From Candidatus Gastranaerophilales bacterium (GTDB lineage: Bacteria > Cyanobacteriota > Vampirovibrionia > Gastranaerophilales > Gastranaerophilaceae), in assembly GCA_944324475.1 (NCBI GenBank), contig CALUWK010000003.1, forward strand, positions 1-64,000: DNA of 64,000 nt. Reading direction: 5' to 3'. The position numbers were made by a program, and so were the translations under genes. The stretch's first letter is position 1, and each line of letters begins with the position of its first letter. The notes below the pieces were generated by a model. That model did not search any database and was not told the DNA's origin. It saw nothing but the letters and a program-made list of their open reading frames with translations. Shown piece after piece: positions 17,842 through 25,631 of the stretch.

Positions 17842-17904
17842 AAAAACAAGAGGCGTTTTGCTTCTTGAATGCGAATAATTGGGAGTATTATTAAGGCTTT
17901 TAAA

Positions 17905-18543
17905 ATGACTGTAAGTGATAATCTTAACAAAGTTTTAAAAGATATAGAAGGTTATAAGCCAAGAATTATCGCAGTTACAAAATATTATGATATTAAAAAG
18001 ATGATGGAGGCTTTTAAAGCAGGATTGAGAGATTTTGCAGAAAGCAGGGCGAAGGATAGTATCGAAAAAATCAATAAAATAGATGATACAACCAGAGTAC
18101 AATCGATATATCATTTTATAGGACATTTACAAACGAATAAGGTAAAGTACGTTGTTGGTCTTTTTGACTATATTCATTCTGTAGATAGTTTAAAGGTTGC
18201 ACAATGTATTGATTTTGTAGCAAAGCATAAAGGCATTGTTCAAAAGGTTTTGTTGCAGGTAAACAACGCCAATGAGATGCAAAAGTTTGGGGTTTGTCCA
18301 GAGCAGCTTGAAAATTTAATCAATGAAGTCTTAAAGATGAAAAATGTTAAATTGGAGGGACTTATGAATATAGCTCCTTTAACAGATGACATTAAAAAAC
18401 TTCAAGAGCTTTTTTCCGAGATGAACAAGTTGAGAGAGATATATAATCTTAAGGAGTTATCTATGGGAATGAGTCATGATTACAAAATAGCCGTTGAAAA
18501 CGGCGCAACAATGATTAGATTAGGCAGAATTTTATTTGAATAA
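17905..18543 (+). CDS. yggS: YggS-family PLP homeostasis protein
   Basis: A 212-residue single-domain PLP-binding barrel related to alanine racemase, involved in vitamin B6 homeostasis. Marks are PRIIAVTKYYD with the PLP lysine, FAESRAKDSIEKI, FIGHLQTNKVKYVV, VNNANEMQKFGVCPEQ, GLMNIAPL, and MGMSHDYKIAVENGATMIRLGRILF. A longer frame starts at 17869. I prefer 17905, with AAGG 8 nt upstream and a family-like N-terminus. The gene precedes sepF, as in many Gram-positive and cyanobacterial cell-division neighbourhoods. Confidence 0.92.
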   Translation: MTVSDNLNKVLKDIEGYKPRIIAVTKYYDIKKMMEAFKAGLRDFAESRAKDSIEKINKIDDTTRVQSIYHFIGHLQTNKVKYVVGLFDYIHSVDSLKVAQCIDFVAKHKGIVQKVLLQVNNANEMQKFGVCPEQLENLINEVLKMKNVKLEGLMNIAPLTDDIKKLQELFSEMNKLREIYNLKELSMGMSHDYKIAVENGATMIRLGRILFE

Positions 18544-18558
18544 TATAAAGGAGAAGAA

Positions 18559-19056
18559 ATGGCACTTTCAGAAAAAATCAAGGAAATTATCGGAGCATTG
18601 ACGGATTCATTAAATCCGATGGGCGAGGATGCTTATGAAGAAGAAATCGAAAACGGATATGATTCTGATTATCCAACAGATAGAAATGCTGCACTGCAAC
18701 CAAGTTTTACTGAAACAAATCCTATTAGAAAAAATAGAGGAAATCTGAGAGTTTTGCCCCAACCTAAGGCTGGTGCTTATGAGGTTGTTGTAATTGAACC
18801 AAAAGCGTATAATGAATCAATAACTATAGTTGAAGCCCTGAAAGAAAGAAAAACAGTAATATTAAATTTACAACTCCTTGATAGGGAACAATCTCAACGT
18901 ATAGTTGATTTTTTGTGCGGTTGCACTCATGCTCTTGATGGTTCTCAAAGAAAAATTGGTGAAAATGTGTTTATTTTTACTCCGTCTAATATAAATATTT
19001 CTCAGGAGTTTGTAAATTCAAAATTATCGTCAGATGCTATGTGGACAAAAGCTTAA
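18559..19056 (+). CDS. sepF: Cell division protein SepF
   Basis: 165 residues: an amphipathic membrane-targeting N-terminus, an acidic linker, and a SepF core (about 75-155) with VVIEPKAYNESITIVEALKE, VILNLQLLDREQSQRIVDFL and GENVFIFTPSNINIS. SepF anchors and bundles FtsZ in Firmicutes, Actinobacteria and Cyanobacteria. This fits a cyanobacteria-related host rather than a proteobacterium. AAGGAG precedes the ATG, and a strong terminator follows. Confidence 0.95.
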   Translation: MALSEKIKEIIGALTDSLNPMGEDAYEEEIENGYDSDYPTDRNAALQPSFTETNPIRKNRGNLRVLPQPKAGAYEVVVIEPKAYNESITIVEALKERKTVILNLQLLDREQSQRIVDFLCGCTHALDGSQRKIGENVFIFTPSNINISQEFVNSKLSSDAMWTKA

Positions 19057-19100
19057 GTGTTGGTTTAGTAGCATTGCGGATTTTAATAGAGAGTTAATTT

Positions 19101-19134
19101 AAAGGCACGGTTAGTCTGTGCCTTTTATTTTTTG
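19101..19134 (+). terminator. Intrinsic terminator after sepF
   Basis: AAAGGCAC (19101-19108) pairs with GTGCCTTT (19118-19125) over a 9-nt loop; a T-rich tract follows. Confidence 0.88.
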
Positions 19135-19216
19135 TGGTTACTTCTTTTGAGCACTCGACATTATGTATTCATATTTTATAATATTGTTAGATTGATATTT
19201 TATAAGGAGAAAACCA

Positions 19217-19792
19217 ATGGAAGAAAATAAAAATCCTTTTGGTGAAGAAGAAGAAAAAATAAAAGACGAAAATAAATCACAAGAAAGTGCCGAGACTGAA
19301 AAAAAATCAGATGAAATAAAAGAGGAATCGCCTAAAGAGGATGATTTCGAAGAAAAGTTTCAGGATTTAAATAACAAATATATACGTCTTGCTGCGGATT
19401 TTGATAATTATAGAAAAAGAATGGCTCAAGAACGTCAGGAGCTTTTAAAGTATGGTGCTTCTGAGGTTTTGGAGAAATTAATTTCCGTATTGGATACTTT
19501 TGAAAGAGCAAAAGAATCTCTTAAAGATATAGATAATTGTGAGAAAGTTAAAGAAGGATATGAAGTTGCATTAAAACAACTTATGGATACTTTAAAAAAA
19601 GTCGGATTGGAAGAAATTGAGGCTCTTGGAAAAGAATTTAATCCAAATGAGCATGAAGCAATAACACAAGTTCAAACAGATGAATATGATGAAGATTGTG
19701 TTGCAGTTGTTGCTCAAAAAGGTTATAAGCTGGCAGATAAAGTATTAAGACCGGCCTTGGTCGGCGTTGCAAAGAAGAAGGAAAATGAATAG
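19217..19792 (+). CDS. grpE: Nucleotide exchange factor GrpE
   Basis: 191 residues. A highly charged N-terminal tail and long coiled coil are followed by the GrpE core: [52 protein letters not shown], and the closing [16 protein letters not shown]. GrpE drives ADP release from DnaK. AAGGAGA precedes the ATG. No HrcA or CIRCE element is visible upstream; dnaK is not in the window. dnaJ overlaps its 3' end. Confidence 0.95.
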   Translation: MEENKNPFGEEEEKIKDENKSQESAETEKKSDEIKEESPKEDDFEEKFQDLNNKYIRLAADFDNYRKRMAQERQELLKYGASEVLEKLISVLDTFERAKESLKDIDNCEKVKEGYEVALKQLMDTLKKVGLEEIEALGKEFNPNEHEAITQVQTDEYDEDCVAVVAQKGYKLADKVLRPALVGVAKKKENE

Positions 19793-20909
19793 TACAATGG
19801 ATTATTATGAAATATTAGGTGTAAGTAAGAATGCTTCAAAAGATGATTTGAAAAAAGCATTTCGTACGCTTGCAAGAAAGTATCATCCGGATGTTAATAA
19901 GGCACCTGATGCTGCTGAAAAATTTAAAGAAATAGGTAAAGCCTATGAAACTTTGTCGGACGATAATAAACGTCAAATTTATGATAGATACGGTGAAGAA
20001 GGCCTGTTAAATGCAGGTTTTAATCCTCACTCATTTAGTATGGATGATATTGATTTATCAGATATTTTTTCATCATTTTTTGGTGGTTTTGGAGGTTTTT
20101 CAAGCAGTTATGAAAGAAATCCGAACGCTCCGATTGATGGTGAAGATTTGAGATTGGATATAGAAATTGATTTTTTAGAAGCTTGTTTTGGCTTGGAAAA
20201 AGAAATAAAAATAAAGCATTTGGAGCCTTGCGAGGTTTGTAATTCAACAGGCCTAGATAAAGATGCAAAAGATACGGTGTGTCCCGTTTGTCATGGTCAA
20301 GGTAGAGTTCAAAAAAGTACTCGTACTATATTAGGTTCTTTTACTTCTGTCACAACTTGTCCGAATTGCCATGGAACTGGAAAAAACCCTAAAGCTTTTT
20401 GTAAGGTTTGCAACGGTGAAGGAGCAGTTGTAAGAGAAAAAAAATTAACAATTAAAATTCCAAAGGGTATTGAATCCGGTTCGAAGATGCGTGTTGCAAA
20501 TGAAGGTAATGCGGGCAAAAACGGTGGACGCCCCGGAGATTTATATGTTGTTGTTTATGTTAAGTCTTCAAAAGAATTTGTGCGCAAAGGCTTTGATATT
20601 TTTTCCGAACTTGAAATATCTGTTCCTCAGGCGGTTTTGGGAGATGAAATTCAAATTAAAACGATTTATGGGGAAATGTTAGCTAAAATTCCTTCTGGAA
20701 TTCAAAATGGTGATAGGATTAATTTAAAAGGGCAGGGAGTATTTTACCTTGGCAGTGATTCACAAAAGGGTAATCATTACGTTACAATAAAGATAAATAT
20801 TCCAAAAAAATTGTCAGACCGTGAAAAAACTTTATATAAAGAACTTTTTATGATTTCGAAAGATCAAGGAGGGTTGTTTGATAAAGTTAAGTCTGCTTTA
20901 GGTAAATAG
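19785..20909 (+). CDS. dnaJ: Chaperone DnaJ
   Basis: 374 residues from the ATG at 19785, which overlaps the grpE stop by 8 nt with GAAGG just upstream; 19797 (MDYYEILG) is an alternative. It has a J domain with HPD in [10 protein letters not shown] and a Gly/Phe-rich region ([11 protein letters not shown]). Four CxxCxGxG-type zinc repeats follow ([32 protein letters not shown]), then a substrate-binding C-terminal domain. This is a full type I DnaJ, which delivers substrates to DnaK and triggers its ATPase. Confidence 0.95.
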   Translation: MNSTMDYYEILGVSKNASKDDLKKAFRTLARKYHPDVNKAPDAAEKFKEIGKAYETLSDDNKRQIYDRYGEEGLLNAGFNPHSFSMDDIDLSDIFSSFFGGFGGFSSSYERNPNAPIDGEDLRLDIEIDFLEACFGLEKEIKIKHLEPCEVCNSTGLDKDAKDTVCPVCHGQGRVQKSTRTILGSFTSVTTCPNCHGTGKNPKAFCKVCNGEGAVVREKKLTIKIPKGIESGSKMRVANEGNAGKNGGRPGDLYVVVYVKSSKEFVRKGFDIFSELEISVPQAVLGDEIQIKTIYGEMLAKIPSGIQNGDRINLKGQGVFYLGSDSQKGNHYVTIKINIPKKLSDREKTLYKELFMISKDQGGLFDKVKSALGK

Positions 20910-20928
20910 TTTCAGTTGAAGGAGTTTT

Positions 20929-22383
20929 ATGAAATTTAAAATATATGTAATGTATTTATTTTTGTTTTTAATGTTTTTTAATTGTGCTTTTGCTTCAAAA
21001 CTTCCGGATGATGTTTGGAATTTTATAAAAGAGCAAATCCCTAATGCAAAGCAAAGATTTGATAGCGTTATAACAATTTCTGATGATATTATGTATATTC
21101 CTTTGTATCCTCCTTCTGAAAAAACAGTGGATAAAATTTTAGTTGAATATTCTTATCCTGAAAAATCCTTAAATTCTTTGCCTGAAGTTGTTTTGTTGAA
21201 TAATGGTTATTCTTTGTTAAAGGTTTTTAAAGATAAGGATGGTAATTACACATTAACAAAAAAAGATGATTTGCCTGTGAAAGTTCGTCTTGGCTTAATG
21301 CCTCAGGACATGTTGACTCCTGTAGGATTGAAAATCCCTGAGAGTTTGAAATTAACATTAGGTGATTTATTAATCCCTTCAAAGGGAGACCATACCTTGA
21401 CTTTAAATGATTCAGATAAAGAAAAGATAAAAAGTCCATACAATCCTGTGGTAAAAAGAAATGAATTTGTGCCAACAGTTGAATTTAAGGATAAAAAGAC
21501 TTTTATTAATCCAAAAAATTCTAAGTTCCTTGAAGTATATGACAGTACAAGTCAGAATCCATTGTATGAGTTGAAATTGTCTTCAATGCCTTTAAAAATA
21601 TTGACTTCGGAAAAAACTAAAGTTGCACTGGTTCTCTATTGGAGTGGAAAAAATCTTGAAATAATTGATTTGAAAGACGAAAGAACTATAGCAACAATTC
21701 CTATTGATGCAAATGCAAGTGATGTAGCGTATAATAAAAAGGAAAATTTAGCTTATGTCACAAGTCAAAATGCAAATTCTATTTATGTTATAAGTCTTGA
21801 TTCAATGGCACTTGTTAAAGTTATCAGGGTTGATCAAAAACCTTCATTGATTACATACTGTGAAATTGATGATACTATTGCTTTTTATGATGAATTTATG
21901 CAAAAAGTATTTAATGTAACAAGAAATGGTGATGAATATGCTGTACAGCCTATGGGAAGTGTTAATAATGTTTCAAAGGTTTTGGCAGATGTTGCAAATA
22001 TATATGCTATATCAAGGACGCAAGATCAACTTCTGGTTTTTGATAAGGTTCATGGCAAATTAATTAATACCGTTGAATTGGATAAAAAGCCTACTGATGC
22101 AATTATGTTTGGTACAAAATTGTTTATTCTGTGTTCAAAAGAAGGTTATATGGATATTTTTGATACTGTTGAAGGGAAAGTTATATCAAAAGAACAACTT
22201 TCAAAAGATGGTTTTTATTCAAAGATGACTTTAATTCCAAATGAAAATAATATTTTAATAACAGGTATCAATGCAAAGAACTATCTTTTATATAGTCTTG
22301 ATAAAATGCAGATAGTAAAAAAACAAGAATCTTATATTGATGTTGCGAATATTATTATAATTGACAAAGCGCAAAGACTTTAA
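20929..22383 (+). CDS. Secreted beta-propeller (YncE/YVTN-like) protein
   Basis: 484 residues. A signal peptide (MYLFLFLMFFNCAFA) is followed by a unique N-terminal region (about 25-190) and a C-terminal set of about 40-residue blades with the YVTN pattern (NLAYVTSQNANSIYVISLDS, KLFILCSKEGYMDIFDT). It is probably exported and may bind other surface or periplasmic components; no catalytic residues are evident. AAGGAG precedes the ATG. It sits between dnaJ and a methyltransferase gene on the same strand with short gaps. Confidence 0.78.
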   Translation: MKFKIYVMYLFLFLMFFNCAFASKLPDDVWNFIKEQIPNAKQRFDSVITISDDIMYIPLYPPSEKTVDKILVEYSYPEKSLNSLPEVVLLNNGYSLLKVFKDKDGNYTLTKKDDLPVKVRLGLMPQDMLTPVGLKIPESLKLTLGDLLIPSKGDHTLTLNDSDKEKIKSPYNPVVKRNEFVPTVEFKDKKTFINPKNSKFLEVYDSTSQNPLYELKLSSMPLKILTSEKTKVALVLYWSGKNLEIIDLKDERTIATIPIDANASDVAYNKKENLAYVTSQNANSIYVISLDSMALVKVIRVDQKPSLITYCEIDDTIAFYDEFMQKVFNVTRNGDEYAVQPMGSVNNVSKVLADVANIYAISRTQDQLLVFDKVHGKLINTVELDKKPTDAIMFGTKLFILCSKEGYMDIFDTVEGKVISKEQLSKDGFYSKMTLIPNENNILITGINAKNYLLYSLDKMQIVKKQESYIDVANIIIIDKAQRL

Positions 22384-22386
22384 GTT

Positions 22387-22998
22387 ATGTTAGAAAGTGA
22401 TATTAAAAAAATAAATTCTATTTGTTTTAATGAAAAAACCGAGGAAGTGCTTTCTTTGCTTGAAAAGACTCAAAAGGAATTTTGGAATTTAGATAGAGAG
22501 AGTGCTAATTTTTTAAATTTATTGATAAAAATAAATAATTCAAAAAATGTTCTCGAAATAGGAACATCAAATGGATATAGTGGAATTTGGATTTTAAAAG
22601 CTCTTGAAGAAACTGGAGGAAAACTTACAACTATCGAATTTTGGGAAAAAAGACAAAGTATTGCAAGAAAAAACTTTCAACTTTGTGCTATAAGTGCTGA
22701 GTTTGAAGCTAAAATTGGCTCTGCTCTCGTTGTTCTTCAGGATTTGGAAGAAGAAATAAGAAATTTAAAACGCGATAAGTTTGATTTTGTTTTCATTGAC
22801 GCGAACAAAAAAGAGTATTTTGATTATTTTTTGTTGGTGGATAAAATATTAAAATCAAACGGAATTATTGTTGCAGATAATATTTTAACCCATTATGAAA
22901 AAACACTGCCTTATGTAGAGACTCTTTTTAAAAATTGTGACTATCAGTCCCAAATAGTTCAAGTTGGTGCTGGTATGATGATTTCAAGAAAAAATTAA
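22387..22998 (+). CDS. Class I SAM-dependent O-methyltransferase (methyltransferase family 3-like)
   Basis: 203 residues of the caffeoyl-CoA/catechol O-methyltransferase-like group. SAM motif I is VLEIGTSNGYSGIWI; then come LTTIEFWEKRQSIARKNF, DFVFIDANKKEYFDYF with the metal/acid aspartate, and IIVADNILTH. Substrate unknown. The ATG lies 3 nt after the previous stop, so the two genes are probably co-transcribed. A bidirectional terminator follows directly. Confidence 0.88.
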   Translation: MLESDIKKINSICFNEKTEEVLSLLEKTQKEFWNLDRESANFLNLLIKINNSKNVLEIGTSNGYSGIWILKALEETGGKLTTIEFWEKRQSIARKNFQLCAISAEFEAKIGSALVVLQDLEEEIRNLKRDKFDFVFIDANKKEYFDYFLLVDKILKSNGIIVADNILTHYEKTLPYVETLFKNCDYQSQIVQVGAGMMISRKN

Positions 22999-23026
22999 TG
23001 GGCTCATTTTTGAACCCATTTTTTTA
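22997..23026. terminator. Bidirectional terminator
   Basis: AATGGG (22997-23002) pairs with CCCATT (23015-23020), with further TC/GA pairing inside. There is a T run on the plus side and ATTAATTTTTT on the minus side. It ends the methyltransferase transcript and probably the two small minus-strand genes. Confidence 0.75.
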
Positions 23027-23051
23027 AGTTATCGCCTGTCCAAAGCGCGAT

Positions 23052-23192
23052 TTATGCATTAAAAGCTGAAATTACAGTCGGAATTTGTGTTGTGTTTGAT
23101 GCAGATATATAGTTTACAGTCCAGATAAACATTGTGCAAGAAATTAATACCAGCGCTCCTAAAAGAAAGTTTGTTAGTCCGGTTTCTGTCAT
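23052..23192 (-). CDS. 46-residue single-span membrane peptide, unknown
   Basis: A short open frame on the minus strand: ATG at 23192, TAA at 23052, with AGGAAAA about 5 nt upstream. The product has one hydrophobic span (FLLGALVLISCTMFIWTV, about 9-26) and a polar tail rich in Ser, Thr and Asn ending ISAFNA. No family is recognised. It lies 23 nt downstream of a second small gene under the same promoter. It could be a small envelope or export-related peptide; the size also fits holin- or toxin-like peptides, but nothing specific supports that. Confidence 0.6.
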   Translation of the reverse strand: MTETGLTNFLLGALVLISCTMFIWTVNYISASNTTQIPTVISAFNA

Positions 23193-23215
23193 CTTTATTT
23201 TCCTCTATTTTAGTT

Positions 23216-23383
23216 CTATGCCATTGCAGAAAAAGAGCCTGAAGTTGTATTTGTTGAATTGCTCGCTATTGAACCTGCTGTTTCTGTTGAGAAAATTGAT
23301 GGAGGAGTTGAATTTACTGCAAGAGTTCCTGCGGTTTCAGGTTTAGGATTTGAATTAGTGTTTAAATTTACTGTGTTTAACAT
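23216..23383 (-). CDS. 55-residue Ser/Thr/Asn-rich small protein, unknown
   Basis: ATG at 23383, TAG at 23216, with an excellent AAGGAG 8 nt upstream. The product is almost half Ser, Thr and Asn, with repeated motifs TETAGSIASN and STNTTSGSF, and no membrane span. It ends SFSAMA, similar in style to the ISAFNA end of the neighbouring 46-residue peptide. No family is recognised. A promoter and inverted repeat lie just upstream. The strong ribosome site and own promoter argue that it is a real gene. Confidence 0.65.
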   Translation of the reverse strand: MLNTVNLNTNSNPKPETAGTLAVNSTPPSIFSTETAGSIASNSTNTTSGSFSAMA

Positions 23384-23406
23384 TTTTTATCTCCTTTTAA
23401 ATAGGT

Positions 23407-23450
23407 ATATCGTATATTACATTTATATAAAAACGATATAAAAATGTTAA
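23407..23450 (-). promoter_or_regulatory. Promoter with overlapping inverted repeat for the two small genes
   Basis: On the minus strand: TTAACA (23445-23450), 17-nt spacer, TATAAA (23422-23427). The inverted repeat ATATCGT (23407-23413) and ACGATAT (23433-23439) straddles the -10, a position suited to a repressor operator. The ATG of the first small gene is about 39 nt downstream of the -10. Confidence 0.5.
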
Positions 23451-23489
23451 TTTCAAAAAGTATTAATTTTGTTACATAACTTAATATTG

Positions 23490-25631
23490 TTAAATTTGAC
23501 TTATTAATTCCTCAATTTCTTCTTCGGTTTCAACTTTTTTTATTTCGGTTAAAATTCTTTTTTTGTGCTCTATTGTTTTTTCAAGGTTTTTAATTTTTGC
23601 ATCAATGTTAGTAGAATCAAAATTAGTCTTCGCTCTTTTGTATTTTTCTGATAACTCATTGATTTTAGCTATAAGTTCATTTTTTGGAGTTAAGCTTTTT
23701 AGTTTATTTAGTAGCTCATCTCTTTTGATTTCATCTATTTGCTTTTCGTTTAGTAAATCATAATATTTGTTTAATTCTGCAATAATTATGGAAATTTCGT
23801 TAAGGTTTTCTTGAATTTTAATTAAGTTATTGTTTTTTGCAAGGTTGGCAATAATTTCTTTTGCTTTTTGTTGTGCGAGTTGATAAATAAGACTGTTTAT
23901 TTGTGGGATTTTGCGGTTTTGATTTTGTTTTTCTTCCATTTCTTTTGCCACTATAATAACTTCATTCATTTTTTTATAGGTTTCAAGATCTTTTTCATTG
24001 CATTCTGATGTGTCAATATTTTGGTTTTCTTGTAGTAGGGCTTGAATTTGCGCTTCTTTTTCTTTTATTTTTTGTTCTATATTGTTGTTGTTATTTATAA
24101 TTGAATTGAGTTTGGCAATTTCTTGATTTAGTGTTGCTATTTCAGATAATTGAGCTTCTAACAATTCTATTTGGCTTTTGATGTCTTCAGGAAATTCAAT
24201 TTTACTTTTTAATATTTCTAATCTATTTTCTATTTGTGAAATATTATTTTGAATTTGAGATAGTTTTTCTTGCGCATTTTTTAATTGTGCTTCAAGTATT
24301 TTGAAGTTTTTAGAGTTTAAGAAGGATTCGATTTTGTTTATTTCTTTTTTGCACCTTTCCTTTTCTTTTGGAGTGAGATTGTCTGTTTCAAGCTTTTTTT
24401 TCTTATTTTTTAATTCTGTTATTTTATTGTAGTATTTGTTTAAAAATGATTTCTTTTTGTTTATTTCTTCAATGCTTTCTTTTTTTTGAATTTCAAGATA
24501 TTTCTTTTTTGTTTTAAGGATTGTATATTCAACTATAAAATTGAATTCTTCATTTTGGTTTAATTCTGCTTTAAGCTTTTTTAGAGCCTCTAAGTCTTTT
24601 ATTTGATTTTCAAGAGTTTTTTCAATTTGTGATATTCTTTGTTCTATGTTGCTTGGATTGTAATATTCTATTTGTTCGATTTTTGGAACAGCTATGTTAA
24701 CTTTCTTTTGTGTTTCTGTGGAGATTGTTTTTGAGATATCTTCCAGATAAGTTGAATACGCATTTGAAATTTCACCTGATTGTAGTTTTAGCGCAATAAT
24801 AATAAAATAATTTTTTAAGTTTTCAATAAATAAAGGTATATTTTTAATAAATTGCAAAAGTGGCATGTCATTTCTTTTTGAATTGCACTCTTGGCATTCT
24901 GCTATATAGTTTGCAGTATTGTTTTTTCCGCCCTTAGATTTTGGTTTTATATGTTCACAAGTTATAAAAGAAGGTTTAACAAGTCTTGAAGCAATTTCTG
25001 CTTGACTTTTGTTAGTGTATTTAATAAAAAATTCAAGTTTTTTATCTTTTATGTCAGGCATATTTTTTATAGTTTTTATGATTCTTTTTTTGTTCGAATA
25101 TTCGCCTTGTACCTCTTCTTCGATTTCATCTATAATGGCTTGTTTGTTAAAATAGTTGTCGTTATTGTATATATTTTCATATTTTTCAATTATGGCGGTC
25201 ATTTTTTTTCTTTGAGAAGGTGGCAAGTTTTGGGTTAATTTTTTTATTTTTTTAATAGCATCTTCTTGTTGCAATGTGTATTTTGAAAAAATTTCGTTAA
25301 TATAATTACTGACAAGTTCTGCTATATTTTTATCAGGGTGCTTTTGTGCCTCAAAACTCAGTATTTCTGCTATTTTTGATTCGAAATCGTGAAAATACTT
25401 TTTGTATTTTGACAATAAAATGCAAAGCTCTTCTCCTTTTGTATTTTGTATTTCATTAACAAAATTATCGATTTGGTTTCTTTGAAGCATGGGGAATGAA
25501 CATATAGGGCAGGGGAGCTCATATAAGTTTTTTATTTCAAAATCAGATTCTTGACAGTCGAAACCCTTAAAGAATTGTTTGTTTTGTGGTTTTAAGTATA
25601 TATTGTTATAGTTTATATATGTAATTTTCAT
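23490..25631 (-). CDS. HNH-type zinc nuclease domain with long coiled coil (paralogue 2)
   Basis: 713 residues. A short leader with FFKGF (20-24) is followed by a CPIC pair (C41, C44), a helical region (about 60-215), and an HNH-like core with EHIKPKSKGG (H227), N241 and CQECNSKR (C246, C249, N250). A very long coiled coil rich in Lys, Glu, Ile and Asn runs from about 330 to the end. HNH motifs cut DNA or RNA in restriction, defence and homing enzymes; the coiled coil suggests dimerisation or an SMC-like arm (inference). It is paralogous to the gene upstream, which it overlaps by 4 bp (ATGA). No obvious terminator follows. Confidence 0.75.
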   Translation of the reverse strand: MKITYINYNNIYLKPQNKQFFKGFDCQESDFEIKNLYELPCPICSFPMLQRNQIDNFVNEIQNTKGEELCILLSKYKKYFHDFESKIAEILSFEAQKHPDKNIAELVSNYINEIFSKYTLQQEDAIKKIKKLTQNLPPSQRKKMTAIIEKYENIYNNDNYFNKQAIIDEIEEEVQGEYSNKKRIIKTIKNMPDIKDKKLEFFIKYTNKSQAEIASRLVKPSFITCEHIKPKSKGGKNNTANYIAECQECNSKRNDMPLLQFIKNIPLFIENLKNYFIIIALKLQSGEISNAYSTYLEDISKTISTETQKKVNIAVPKIEQIEYYNPSNIEQRISQIEKTLENQIKDLEALKKLKAELNQNEEFNFIVEYTILKTKKKYLEIQKKESIEEINKKKSFLNKYYNKITELKNKKKKLETDNLTPKEKERCKKEINKIESFLNSKNFKILEAQLKNAQEKLSQIQNNISQIENRLEILKSKIEFPEDIKSQIELLEAQLSEIATLNQEIAKLNSIINNNNNIEQKIKEKEAQIQALLQENQNIDTSECNEKDLETYKKMNEVIIVAKEMEEKQNQNRKIPQINSLIYQLAQQKAKEIIANLAKNNNLIKIQENLNEISIIIAELNKYYDLLNEKQIDEIKRDELLNKLKSLTPKNELIAKINELSEKYKRAKTNFDSTNIDAKIKNLEKTIEHKKRILTEIKKVETEEEIEELISQI

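Noticed and set aside
23134-23441. Plus-strand frames of 60-70 codons over the two small minus-strand genes
   Set aside because: They lack ribosome sites, whereas the minus-strand frames have strong ones and a promoter and terminator.
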